Origin: Jaenimonas drosophilae
Taxonomy: Eukaryota > Euglenozoa > Kinetoplastea > Trypanosomatida > Trypanosomatidae
Reading direction: 5' to 3'
Assembly: GCA_030849065.1 (NCBI GenBank)
Contig: JASAON010001597.1
Coordinates: 1-64,000, forward strand
DNA length: 64,000 bases
This document shows, in pieces, positions 1 to 9,126 of this stretch. The position numbers were made by a program, and so were the translations under genes. A model generated the notes under the pieces. That model did not search any database and was not told where the DNA came from. It saw only the letters and a program-made list of their open reading frames with translations. Position 1 is the first letter of the stretch; every line of letters begins with the position of its first letter.

Positions 1-1208
1 CTGAATGCACTTCCGTGTTCAGTATCAACAGAAGAAAAATCCCCACGCGATGACGCTGAGGGAATAGCAGATTCATCACAGCTGCATGTGTGTGTGACAA
101 AGTGAGTTATTGACGTTGCAGCCAATGCTTTTGTGACGGAAGTTTTGCAGCAGAACTTCCTGAAAGAGGACGATATTGTGTTAAAGGCAGCATCACGACT
201 CAAAAAGCTAGTAAATCTCAGTGAATTTCCCGCTGATAGTTTGACGCAAATACCCGCAAGAATAATCATTGTCTGCTCCTTCTGCACTGATTTCACTTCA
301 TCAAAAGTGATTTGAATGTTTTCTGGAATCATAGATGACGCAAACAAAACACTTCTCTCTGTGACGAACAGTTTTCCAGGTCGGTGGACGCCCTTCACAT
401 AGTTGCACTGAAATGAGGCAATCACTGTTTCATCCAGTGGAAGTTGAGGAAAAGAGATACGAACTTCTGCACAATCTCCCAGCTTTCTTGTTACGGAGAG
501 GTCAGCAAGGCTACGCTTTCTCGACGGCTGGGATGGAACTTCGGAGTCACTATCCTTTGCTTTTCCATTTCCACTGAAGACATTCTCATCGTAAAGAGCG
601 GATTTCGGCGTACTGGTTATGCTTCTTTCATCCAGTTCTTCGGGTGGGGAAAGCTGGGAGAAGTTGCCATTTTCTTCCATCGCGGGAGATTGCGACCGCG
701 ATCTACCTGCAGATGATCTCGCCGAAATAGACTGGCTATCAGAGCACGAAAAAGGAGCCTCTGAAATATCCAAATTATCCCAGTCCTCTGAGGATGTGGA
801 AGATTCATCATTTTGATCCACATCGTGCCTCTGACGGATAGCACACAGGGCCATTGACAGTTGAAGAATCTTTGTCAAACATCCTGGAAGAAATGCAGTG
901 AACGAAATGACCTTTCCGTTCCTAAGGTGAAGAGCGAGAGCATCAAATAGAATCTGCTTCTTTCGTTCCATACGATGAACGTCCTCCCACAAAACGCTCA
1001 CTGAGCAACTGAGAAAAGGAGAATCGAAACTGCATCTTATTGGCGTAACGTATATCCTCCCCATGCGAACGAAGCCTTTCACAATGCCACACTGGGCAGA
1101 GTCGACCAGTTTTTCAGAACGAGGGACCTGGGGAAATACTCGATGAAAAGATCTTTCAGTTTGATGCGACCACCCGGTGTCAGTGGACTCGTCAGGCTCC
1201 GTGCTCAT
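1..1208 (-). CDS. Double GRAM-domain protein, C-terminally truncated by the window edge
   Basis: Reading the minus strand from an ATG at 1208, the frame stays open for 402 codons to the window edge; an in-frame TAG lies two codons upstream of the ATG. Residues about 22-125 and 250-351 each read as a GRAM (PH-like lipid-binding) domain. The second is the clearer: it has the pattern VKGVHRPGKLFVTERSVLFAS, followed by an I-x-F-x-x-V strand and a closing helix. A Ser/Glu-rich linker (about 125-240) separates them. GRAM domains bind membrane lipids. Two in tandem occur in TBC1D8/9-type Rab-GAPs, and single ones in sterol-transfer (GRAMD1/Lam) proteins; the deciding C-terminal part is outside the window. 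The GRAM call on the second domain is firm, on the first moderate. Confidence 0.75.
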   Translation of the reverse strand, partial: MSTEPDESTDTGWSHQTERSFHRVFPQVPRSEKLVDSAQCGIVKGFVRMGRIYVTPIRCSFDSPFLSCSVSVLWEDVHRMERKKQILFDALALHLRNGKVISFTAFLPGCLTKILQLSMALCAIRQRHDVDQNDESSTSSEDWDNLDISEAPFSCSDSQSISARSSAGRSRSQSPAMEENGNFSQLSPPEELDERSITSTPKSALYDENVFSGNGKAKDSDSEVPSQPSRKRSLADLSVTRKLGDCAEVRISFPQLPLDETVIASFQCNYVKGVHRPGKLFVTERSVLFASSMIPENIQITFDEVKSVQKEQTMIILAGICVKLSAGNSLRFTSFLSRDAAFNTISSSFRKFCCKTSVTKALAATSITHFVTHTCSCDESAIPSASSRGDFSSVDTEHGSAF

Positions 1209-1462
1209 AGCCAGCTAATACATAAAAAAAGTTTTTTTTTTTGCGTGTCATACCATCCTTCAAAGAACCGAGGAAAAAAAACGCACACCATTGAATGTTA
1301 AGCGCCTCGACCTGTGACGTCATCTTTGGGCGAAAGTAAAAATTGTCTTCCACATCAAAAACCAGATCCAGTTGTTGCAGCATATACGCAAATAACACCT
1401 AATTTTAGAGTCAATGGTGTCACGTAGTGGGGAGTTGTGCTTATTACGATGAGTTGCACACG

Positions 1463-2392
1463 TCAGTGGTCAGACGCTTCAACGAACTGTAAGGGGTAGG
1501 CAGATTGTTCATAATCGGAAAGATATCGATAGCGCTGCAAGCTCTCCCACACACTCAATTCGCCTTCGACAGTCCGCGCGAGTATTGCATATCCATGATA
1601 CATGGGGCATGTCCAGATGCTGTTTTTGAGAATACTGATGACGTGTGAAGCCAAGTTGGGCTTTTCAAGCCACACATCAAGTTGATACCCGTCTGTATCG
1701 GCAACAAAGATGGAAGAAACTTTCGTTTTTGTTACCTGCTCCAACAAATGGGCAATGCACAGGGGAGGTACATCTGCCGCGACATGTCGAAGTATTACGT
1801 CTGCCTTTCGAGAAGAGAGCTTGCCGAACAAGGTTTTCAGAGGACATCGACTGCAGAGGTAGTAGATGAATTCGACCATTGCATCCTCATAATCGACGAG
1901 CTTCCTTACAGTCGAGTGAACAAAAAAAGTAGAGCCAGCCCCAATAACTTCATCAGTGACTGGGGCTGGGGCAACAACCTGTTTCCCCAAGAAATCTGTC
2001 TTTTCAAACTTCTCGGTGTTGAATCGAAGAGGTTCGTTCTGCTCGCTGTGAGGGTCAAAACCTTGAGCAGGCCCAGGAACTGGAACTGGAACTGGAACTG
2101 GACTCCATGGCTTGGCATGGATGGACAGACCTCCTTCTTTGTCAAGATCCTTTTTATTACCACTTTGGAGAGAATCCACTCTGCTGCCGCTTGTTGCTAT
2201 CTGGTATATTGGAGAAACGGCTTGAACTTGGCTCGGGATGGAGGAAACTGCGCCTATTGTCTGGAACGCCTCATTCTGCTCCATCATAACTGTATGCGAA
2301 TCTAGTTCGAATGGCACAGCATTGGGTGAAAAGATGTGCGCCTTTATTGCCTTCCCTTCCTCAGCTTCCTGGGGTCTTTCTGTTGGTTGCAT
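1463..2392 (-). CDS. Unrecognised 309-aa protein with a Pro-Val repeat
   Basis: ATG at 2392, TGA at 1463. A pyrimidine-rich stretch and AG dinucleotides lie just upstream on the minus strand, as expected for a trans-splice acceptor. The N-terminal 140 residues are low-complexity and include a short VPVPVPVP run encoded by a 6-bp tandem repeat (2085-2103). Residues about 150-309 look globular, with a Cys-containing segment (YYLCSRCP) and regular hydrophobic spacing; no signal peptide or membrane segment is seen. I do not recognise the family. It lies 254 bp upstream of the double-GRAM gene on the same strand, so the two belong to one leftward transcription unit. Confidence 0.7.
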   Translation of the reverse strand: MQPTERPQEAEEGKAIKAHIFSPNAVPFELDSHTVMMEQNEAFQTIGAVSSIPSQVQAVSPIYQIATSGSRVDSLQSGNKKDLDKEGGLSIHAKPWSPVPVPVPVPGPAQGFDPHSEQNEPLRFNTEKFEKTDFLGKQVVAPAPVTDEVIGAGSTFFVHSTVRKLVDYEDAMVEFIYYLCSRCPLKTLFGKLSSRKADVILRHVAADVPPLCIAHLLEQVTKTKVSSIFVADTDGYQLDVWLEKPNLASHVISILKNSIWTCPMYHGYAILARTVEGELSVWESLQRYRYLSDYEQSAYPLQFVEASDH

Positions 2393-2667
2393 GAAACGCC
2401 TACCTCAAACTTTGCGAAACGACAAATGAGCAAGGCCACAAGAAAAAAAAGCGAGGAATGCAAAGTAAACATAATTCGAAGGTGTATGCTTCAATTTTAC
2501 AGAATAAATTAATATGGTGGGAAATACAATCATTACTTGTTGTGGGCCATCGGAAACTATTTGGAACACAAACGCAAGTCCAATGGTTATGGTTATCTTC
2601 AATGCTGAGCAATTACTCGGCGACGGAGACAAGCATCACACAATACAACCTCGAGCGAGATTATATC

Positions 2668-2693
2668 GGGGTGGGGCCGGGGCTTCTGCGGGG
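2668..2693 (+). repeat. G-quadruplex-type motif
   Basis: Four runs of four G are separated by 1, 2 and 7 bases. A second G-rich stretch (G5, G3, G7) lies at 2766-2783 on the same strand. Both sit in the divergent strand-switch region. The motif is visible; folding is inferred. Confidence 0.7.
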
Positions 2694-3158
2694 TGATCAC
2701 CCCCCCCCCGTCCCCCTACCCCTACACCAGTGCCAACGGTATGAAGCCTACCCTTTGCCTCTGATGGGGGTGGGATGGGGGGGATTTGTCAAAGTGTAGG
2801 TCCCCCCCGTCCCGTGATCCATCACGAACTATATTGTCCTCTTTCGCCCTGATACCTCTCATCTCTTCCTCACAGGCGAGCCCCGCCCCTCACGAGTGTG
2901 CCTTCCAACTGCCCACCAGATCGGCAGCTGGCGCTGGTTTGACAAGGAGAAGGGGAAGCTCCATGCGAACTGGGTAGAGTCCTATTTGTTGCCGTCGGTT
3001 GTGGGGAAAAGCCTTTGTTGATCTCACCATTCATCAGATTTTGTTGTTCTTTCCCTTTTCAAGTCAAATTTTGAAGCTCTTTTCATCAACCTCATACAGG
3101 AAGCCTGCCCACCTCGCGGTTGCTGTCCACCACTGCCACTGCGCTCCTTGCCTTACTC

Positions 3159-3160
3159 AG
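3159..3160 (+). promoter_or_regulatory. Probable trans-splice acceptor AG
   Basis: A pyrimidine-rich stretch (about 3141-3158) ends in AG eight bases before the ATG at 3168. It supports that ATG, which is also the one that starts a good signal peptide. Confidence 0.55.
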
Positions 3161-3167
3161 CAATATC

Positions 3168-3563
3168 ATGCGTTATACCTGGCTGAGCATCGTCGTGTGC
3201 TGGTGTGTGCTAATTTCTCAGGTAGATGGTTTCCAAACAACTGAGCAGATTCCTGACGGACCATATTGCGGAGAGTACTCTCATGGAATTATAAAAGGCC
3301 GTATGATGATGAAGAGCAACGTTAGCCTTTTTGACATGGATATTGTGGCGTTTGGATCGGCCACTACTTGTGTGGATGAACCGTATGTGTACTATCCTGA
3401 GACACACCGAGCGGAAGTGGTCAATGCTCAGGACTCAAATGACTGCGTTGGTGAGGTTCTAGAGGATAACCATCTATCTCTTGAAGTGACGTACAACCCG
3501 GCAAAAGATATTATTATTTTGGATTTCGGCATGGCCAAGATCAACTGCAAGAAGTGCAAGTAG
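3168..3563 (+). CDS. Small predicted secreted protein, family not recognised
   Basis: This 131-aa protein is the first gene of the rightward array. The ATG at 3168 is the first in frame and follows a likely splice acceptor. Residues 1-20 form a typical signal peptide (MRYTW then a hydrophobic core, with a likely cut near VDG). The mature part is about 110 residues with six Cys, suggesting disulphides: one in PYCGEY, one in TTCVDE, one in NDCVGE and three in the end motif INCKKCK. There is one N-glycosylation sequon (NVS). It has no second membrane segment, so it is probably lumenal, surface-exposed or secreted. Function unknown. Confidence 0.7.
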   Translation: MRYTWLSIVVCWCVLISQVDGFQTTEQIPDGPYCGEYSHGIIKGRMMMKSNVSLFDMDIVAFGSATTCVDEPYVYYPETHRAEVVNAQDSNDCVGEVLEDNHLSLEVTYNPAKDIIILDFGMAKINCKKCK

Positions 3564-3795
3564 CATGGCCATGCCATACTGATATACCCTGCTACCCTTC
3601 ATGTTCTTATATCTTCACGCTTCTGGTTGTACGATACACGTCATGTTTGAGGAAAACTCACAGTTGTTGTGACTGAATGGAGAGCCAATGATGCTTGATT
3701 GTTTTCTGTGGTCATCACCAGAATTCCTTTGCCAATTTCTTGCTGCTTGATAGATCTCCCCATGACTTCTTTGGACGGAGGATCATTGCGAAGCG

Positions 3796-6700
3796 ATGAA
3801 CATTCTCAACTCTCTTCGATGGGTACACACAGATGCCCTAGCTGCAAAAATAACCCAGGGTCGATCGGAGAAGTTGGCAATTGCCCAACAAAGGCATCTT
3901 CTATCTCGTCTTAACGCTATGATCGATGGGTGTTTCACAAGAGGCGAAAAGTTCTTTCACTCATCCACAAGTTGGGATACTCGGAGTACCTTCCGCCTTA
4001 AGACTAGCGAAAGAAAAGCCATATTCACTTCAGCGGTGGAGATCCCTCTCCATAAAAAATGTAGTTTTCTCTTGCCCGCCTGTCAAGGCAAATCTCGTCC
4101 TCACGCTGAGCAGCGTGCCGTTGCGCAAACGGTGTCCTTGCTCACATCAAGATCATCATTACATGATATGTTTGCCTCTATCAGCAAAGGTAAGTTCACT
4201 AATTTTGTTGATTTACTAAGTGATGCAGACTGCTACGCAAGTATCAATATCTCGGAAATTGAAGCGTCTGACAATAGTCGGAAGACAGGAAACCAATGGA
4301 TGAGCCCATCTGAAACAACTTCGTTTGTGGTGACAGTCACTTCGTCGTCAATATCATCAATTGATGGTGTTGGTGTTGGCATTGACACTCGACCTACTGA
4401 AGAAGATGAGAATGAGAGCGTTCTTGCGAGAGCTACATCTCAAGATATCTACGGAGCTTTACGCTCTGCTCTGGATGACGCTATTAGGTCTCTGCACCTC
4501 ATTATGGAAAAGGAAGGAATAGAACTAGCGAATGAGCTACAACTAATTACTCTTCCTCGAAACCACGAATGCCGAGCAGGAGGCTCGGACTCTATTCTAA
4601 GATCGTATCTGTGTGAGAGCCTTTCGTTCTTCGACGCAGCTGGTATTACAACAATCAATAGTGCAGTATATCTCACCGCTAGCGAAGATGTTCGCGCCTC
4701 CTCAATTGTTCAGCGGCTCCAGAGATTGTCTCCAAGCACCTTGGCTCGGTCAACATGCATCTGCTCGCCGTGGCCGACGGCAGTACCAGAATTTTCAGTG
4801 GAACGGTGCCTTTATTCGCTCAATTTGTTATTACAAAGTGTATGCTCCCCTTCTAACTCAGAAGCGGTGGCTTCTTTTCATTTTGGTGCCGGCAAACAGC
4901 TTTCGTCGTGCTCACCAGTGACGCTGACTTACTGTGGTGCGGATGACAACGCGGGTACAGTATCAAGTATTGCTGCCAGTGTAAATCAAAAGATTAGAAC
5001 GCCCCAATATTGGAGACAATTTTGTCCTCTTCCAAGTCAGATGGAAATTGGCGAACAGCTTTATTTTCAATCGTCCCACCCTTTTCAACAGATGTTCAAC
5101 TACCTTGCTGCAGCTTGGCTTTGTGTTGACCGAGTACTAATCTCCAGTCCCCACGAATCCACAGCTGCGATTCATAGCGGTCCGCTGTATGCAGTTTCGT
5201 GGGCCGCAACTCTCTCCCCAGACAAATTCATTGTGAATGGGAATGGTATTCCCACGTGCAATTTTTTCGCCCGATCCATCATAGCAGCAGATGCCTGCGT
5301 CACAAGTTCGGTGCTTCCAAACGCTGTTCTGCTCTCGTGGTGGAGTAGATCACTTTTAGGGTGTCGTTCCAATGCAAGTGTGAACATGCAGTTGCCATTG
5401 CCAGCCGCCACACAGAGGGCAATTGGGTCAGCAAGTTCCTACATTCATTACTTATCACTCAAAAAGGAGTGTCAAACTGTTCCCGATATTATTGTGATGG
5501 TTCAGCAGATGAGGGAAAGACTTGGTATGTCTGAGGATAGCTTTCCTTCGATTAAGTTTTCTCAACGTGCTTACCACAGCCCACAGCTGCAGACTCTTCG
5601 ACTACAAGGTGGTGAGTTTGGGGATGTAGACGTTTTCACTGAAGTGGTTGCTCAGTGGGGTCCGTTGGGACCATTTGTTGCCGTAAGTAACCCTGTGAAG
5701 CGCCACTGCGGAGGAAACAACACCAAGGTATCTACGAATCCGATAGAGGGAAACGGGAATACTCGTGGGCCCCTGCAGCTGCTTGTGAACGTACTCTGTC
5801 GGCTCTATCGAGAAGTATTTCCCTTATCGAATTATCCGCTCATTAGTGTTCGCCACTTTGCAACAAGGAAGGGCCTGGATTTTTTGCTTTTCTCGTGGTT
5901 TGACTCACCACCTCAAGTGAGGACATTTGAAATAACAGCAACAACGCCATCAACGCAAACCAGGATAAAGTTCATACGAGCAATGCTGTTCTACGACATT
6001 CTTGGCCAGAGAGTCTTGTTTGGTGAGACACACCACTTCAATTCGAAAGAAGCAATCTGCCATCTTGAGGTTTTGGCTGTCTCATTAAACTTTCCTACAT
6101 CGGACCCGCAAAGCAGTGAGAGTATCGGCAAGGAGGTCCACCCTAAGGTCCTAAGTCCAGTCTTTCGTGCGAAGCACCAACAACATGTTTTTGAGACGCA
6201 CGAGGCCCACTTCAGACAGTTCATTTATCGATGCTGCCATTCCGCTGTCGCTCCACCGGCTACAGTGCCCGCCGACGCGTTGAAGAGCTTCCTTACCATG
6301 GTGGCCCATCACCGCTGTCCACTAGGTGCCATGCTGTCTTTGATTGAAGAAATATATGAAGGAGTAGTTCAGCTCTCAGTTCATCCAAAGGAGATAGATC
6401 CTCTAACAAGGTCACATGGCTATTTGTGGGAAGATTGGGCAGTGGGGAAGCGACTACCCCCGCTATGTGGAGCTGTTACGCTGTCCCTATTTCGTGATTC
6501 AAAAGAGCGCTCAATGAATCAACGTGAGGCGGAACGGACATTGACTGCTGAATATGGAGTTAAGCCTGGCTCTTCTCTTTTTTCAGCCTTTCAAGACATT
6601 GGTCGGAGGCTATTGGAGGAACTGTTAACTGAGCCCTTGTGTCACAATATTGCTGGCAGCAGCTGCAGGAGGCGTATTATTGAGCTTTGTGAAGACGCAA

Positions 6701-8148
6701 CCTCGCCGATTTTACTTCGAAATGGGTTTCCCTTGTTTTCAGCGAAGGACTATCATCCGCCTCATCTACTGGGGATGGTTCTTCAAGGTGTTGCAGGCAG
6801 ATACAATTGCCGCTATGAGCACGTACCCGTGGGGCTTAATGTCATCCCAGCATCCCAAGATCATTTTCATCAGGAAGGTTCCGTACCAACAACATTCTAC
6901 TGCTCTCCCTGTGAAAACTCCGAAGATTCATTATCTTCCACTGCTCTGGTGATGTGCCTTGTGGAGCTGCCCACACTGTGTGGTCGCGATAACTCAGCGG
7001 GTCCATCAACGCCTGAGAACATAGCAGGGTTTCCTATCGGCATTGGCTTTGGATCTACAATAAAGTCTGCATGGGCGAGTGCCGCGTGGAATGCTCTTCG
7101 CAACAACTTTCCTGACGTTGTTGCTCAGTTGGATCTATTTCGACATGTGAGCGAAACACTACGAGGCCCTGCATTGCTTTCTGTGCCTCAAATGGCCAAC
7201 GGCCTTCGGTGGATTTGGCACCCTTCGTTGGAGAAGTCGGAGTGCATTGTTGTCTCTGGTGAGAAACGTGATAACCGAGGAGAAACAGGAGTTGCTCGCG
7301 GAGTGGGACAATCCGCTCAGCAGGCGTATCAGCGTGGAGCTGAGAATTTCATCAAACGTACTCGTGACTCCGCCGCTGAAAACAAACTTAAGTTTTCCTC
7401 GTGGCGCGTAGAAACCAATTTCACCAAGAGCATTTGGCACGCATACTGCGGTTTTCTCGGAGCACTACTGGGAAGACGAGTTCAGTTAGCTTCCGTACGA
7501 TGTTCCGAGTCAAGCAATATAGGTTTGGTTTTGTATTGCCGCCATAGTTGCAGCAATGCGCAGTCAGAGGCGACAAGAAGTTGTACATCTCAGATTCTCT
7601 GTTCACTGAAGCTCAGCCATGTGTCTCCTTACTGCCCACTATTTGACAGTGGCGCATGCACCGGTGGAAGCTGCATCAGAGAAGCGCAAAGCGCAGCGTC
7701 CATGGCATCGCAATCTGTTGCTCAGAAGTCCATCAGACTTCTTCTAGGCCTTACACATGCGCTAAGAGACGAATCTATGAGAGTGGCTTTGACTGCCCAA
7801 CACTCGTCAATCCTCTCGGAAGGCGCGTTGAAACACGAACTAAACGTTCTGTTGTCATCACTAAGACAACGAATGCAGCAGCACGCTATTGGGTGCCATC
7901 ACCTGTCTAATCTACGAAAAGCTGAGCTGCTCCTAGAGATGTGGACAGGATGCCAAGCACGCACGTCCGTTCGGTGTGTGTCGGTGCAGTGGAGAGCGGA
8001 AGCGTTAGTGTGGCTGCCAAAATCATCCATGTCAATAAGCGGCGGTAATGATTTCAGACCTCAGGTGCTGCTGCAGTGCATCGGAGACAGCCGTCACGAA
8101 GCGGTCAGTGAACTGCTGGCATCAATCATTGCGGCGATTGGATTGTGA
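3796..8148 (+). CDS. Large (1450-aa) protein with repeated dsRNA-binding-like segments
   Basis: The ATG at 3796 opens an uninterrupted 1450-codon frame. The first 45 residues are rich in Arg, Ala and Leu with few acids, compatible with a mitochondrial presequence. Several segments resemble the C-terminal half of a dsRNA-binding domain, where a Gly/Ser-rich loop leads into an Ala-rich helix: about 740-766 (SKEAICHLEVLAVS), 1077-1100 (GFGSTIKSAWASAAWNAL), 1165-1188 (GVGQSAQQAYQRGAENFI) and 1294-1318 (ASMASQSVAQKSIRLLL). Weaker ones lie near 103-116 and 386-400. The 1020-1100 block also has a plausible first helix and strands. No helicase or nuclease motif is visible. An RNA-binding role, perhaps in mitochondrial RNA processing, is inferred. 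The reading frame itself is certain. Confidence 0.8.
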   Translation: MNILNSLRWVHTDALAAKITQGRSEKLAIAQQRHLLSRLNAMIDGCFTRGEKFFHSSTSWDTRSTFRLKTSERKAIFTSAVEIPLHKKCSFLLPACQGKSRPHAEQRAVAQTVSLLTSRSSLHDMFASISKGKFTNFVDLLSDADCYASINISEIEASDNSRKTGNQWMSPSETTSFVVTVTSSSISSIDGVGVGIDTRPTEEDENESVLARATSQDIYGALRSALDDAIRSLHLIMEKEGIELANELQLITLPRNHECRAGGSDSILRSYLCESLSFFDAAGITTINSAVYLTASEDVRASSIVQRLQRLSPSTLARSTCICSPWPTAVPEFSVERCLYSLNLLLQSVCSPSNSEAVASFHFGAGKQLSSCSPVTLTYCGADDNAGTVSSIAASVNQKIRTPQYWRQFCPLPSQMEIGEQLYFQSSHPFQQMFNYLAAAWLCVDRVLISSPHESTAAIHSGPLYAVSWAATLSPDKFIVNGNGIPTCNFFARSIIAADACVTSSVLPNAVLLSWWSRSLLGCRSNASVNMQLPLPAATQRAIGSASSYIHYLSLKKECQTVPDIIVMVQQMRERLGMSEDSFPSIKFSQRAYHSPQLQTLRLQGGEFGDVDVFTEVVAQWGPLGPFVAVSNPVKRHCGGNNTKVSTNPIEGNGNTRGPLQLLVNVLCRLYREVFPLSNYPLISVRHFATRKGLDFLLFSWFDSPPQVRTFEITATTPSTQTRIKFIRAMLFYDILGQRVLFGETHHFNSKEAICHLEVLAVSLNFPTSDPQSSESIGKEVHPKVLSPVFRAKHQQHVFETHEAHFRQFIYRCCHSAVAPPATVPADALKSFLTMVAHHRCPLGAMLSLIEEIYEGVVQLSVHPKEIDPLTRSHGYLWEDWAVGKRLPPLCGAVTLSLFRDSKERSMNQREAERTLTAEYGVKPGSSLFSAFQDIGRRLLEELLTEPLCHNIAGSSCRRRIIELCEDATSPILLRNGFPLFSAKDYHPPHLLGMVLQGVAGRYNCRYEHVPVGLNVIPASQDHFHQEGSVPTTFYCSPCENSEDSLSSTALVMCLVELPTLCGRDNSAGPSTPENIAGFPIGIGFGSTIKSAWASAAWNALRNNFPDVVAQLDLFRHVSETLRGPALLSVPQMANGLRWIWHPSLEKSECIVVSGEKRDNRGETGVARGVGQSAQQAYQRGAENFIKRTRDSAAENKLKFSSWRVETNFTKSIWHAYCGFLGALLGRRVQLASVRCSESSNIGLVLYCRHSCSNAQSEATRSCTSQILCSLKLSHVSPYCPLFDSGACTGGSCIREAQSAASMASQSVAQKSIRLLLGLTHALRDESMRVALTAQHSSILSEGALKHELNVLLSSLRQRMQQHAIGCHHLSNLRKAELLLEMWTGCQARTSVRCVSVQWRAEALVWLPKSSMSISGGNDFRPQVLLQCIGDSRHEAVSELLASIIAAIGL

Positions 8149-8276
8149 GTCACTCCCCCTTTCCCCTCTCTCCAGCAGTTACTGATTGGTTCGTGGGGTT
8201 CGATTGCCCATTGCGAAGCGCCCGCTATTCACATGATGCATCTATTCCCCCTTTTCCCACATTGCATCTCTTCGGC

Positions 8277-8278
8277 AG
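8277..8278 (+). promoter_or_regulatory. Probable trans-splice acceptor AG with a very short leader
   Basis: A pyrimidine-rich stretch at about 8242-8275 ends in AG, and the next ATG is four bases further on at 8283. If used, the transcript carries almost no 5' UTR beyond the spliced leader. Confidence 0.55.
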
Positions 8279-8282
8279 GGCT

Positions 8283-8834
8283 ATGCAGGGTCATCATGTG
8301 CGTGGTGGTGGGGTGTCCCGTTTCAGCGTTCTCTTTTCCAAGCCCAATGGCACAGCGAAGGAACGCCGCCGGATGGAAGGAAATCTGAGTGTGGGATTTG
8401 ATGTGGCTTCCTTGTTCGACACTCTTGTTGATCGTGTGGCCCATTCCTGGAGAGGCACAGCGATTCTACCGAATCTCGTATATCGCCAAATGTCAGCTGC
8501 ACGTCGTGGTGCAGATTGGAAGGCTGGGACAGAGCTTCACTTTGGTCCTTTTGCCGTGGAGATCATCGAGGTCATGGATCTCCACCTGATTCCGTATGAT
8601 GAACTCCTTCCCGATGACCAGGGTCAGTGCTCCATCACTGCCCCACGTTCCAAGTTGAGTCTTTCGCTGGAAGCAGCAGTTTCATGGAAGCGATCCCGGA
8701 CCGAGAGCCAAGTCGAAATTGATGAGAGAACTTTGACAAATTTGAATGGCAATGGCGCTCCATCCTTCACAGACCAACGATCGTGTTGCCCCAGCTCTAT
8801 TCAGGCTGACCTGGAGTTGGTGTGGCGTGGGTGA
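8283..8834 (+). CDS. Unrecognised 183-aa protein
   Basis: The first ATG in the frame is at 8283, directly behind a strong pyrimidine tract and AG; the open frame reaches further upstream only through non-ATG codons. Residues 1-35 are basic and glycine-containing. Residues 40-120 look globular, with the hydrophobic pattern FGPFAVEIIEVMDLHLIPYD, and the last 60 residues are Ser-rich. There is no signal peptide, membrane segment or known motif. It lies 134 bp after the large dsRBD-like gene and 292 bp before the MKT1-like gene. Confidence 0.6.
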   Translation: MQGHHVRGGGVSRFSVLFSKPNGTAKERRRMEGNLSVGFDVASLFDTLVDRVAHSWRGTAILPNLVYRQMSAARRGADWKAGTELHFGPFAVEIIEVMDLHLIPYDELLPDDQGQCSITAPRSKLSLSLEAAVSWKRSRTESQVEIDERTLTNLNGNGAPSFTDQRSCCPSSIQADLELVWRG

Positions 8835-9119
8835 TCACCTGCCGCTTCGGTCAGCTTCACGTCCCTGCTACAGATTCACAACGAACCCAATAGCCTTCAT
8901 TTGCGTATATCCCGTGTATTTCATGGCCGCAGCGTTGCACGTTCCTGTGATTCTCACTGTACCTAACCCCCCTTCTCCACTTTCCTTTCACTCAGCCACA
9001 TAGTGACCACAATAGAGCAGCAGTATAGACTATCGTCCCCTTCTCCAACTCACTCCTTCTACAACTACATTTGCCATTCTGTTCTGTTTCTGTGGTGGCT
9101 GAGCGCGCCTCTTTCTTTC

Positions 9120-9121
9120 AG
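9120..9121 (+). promoter_or_regulatory. Probable trans-splice acceptor AG of the MKT1-like gene
   Basis: A pyrimidine tract (CTCTTTCTTTC) ends in AG five bases before the ATG at 9127. Confidence 0.6.
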
Positions 9122-9126
9122 AAAAG

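Larger units (their letters stand above)
2393..3167. promoter_or_regulatory. Divergent strand-switch region, likely transcription start region
   Basis: The genes to the left run leftward and all genes to the right run rightward. In kinetoplastids such divergent junctions are where Pol II initiates both arrays, usually over broad H2A.Z-marked regions without a TATA-type promoter. The sequence shows G-runs at 2668-2693 (four runs of four) and 2766-2783, C-runs at 2700-2722 and 2802-2813, and a perfect 14-bp palindrome GGGGTGATCACCCC at 2690-2703. I see no convincing gene in it. Use as a start region is inferred from the gene orientation. Confidence 0.7.

Noticed and set aside
8196..8210. GGTTCGATTGC resembling a tRNA B box
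   Set aside because: The flanking bases do not form a T stem, and the site lies in the short gap between two genes with no A box.
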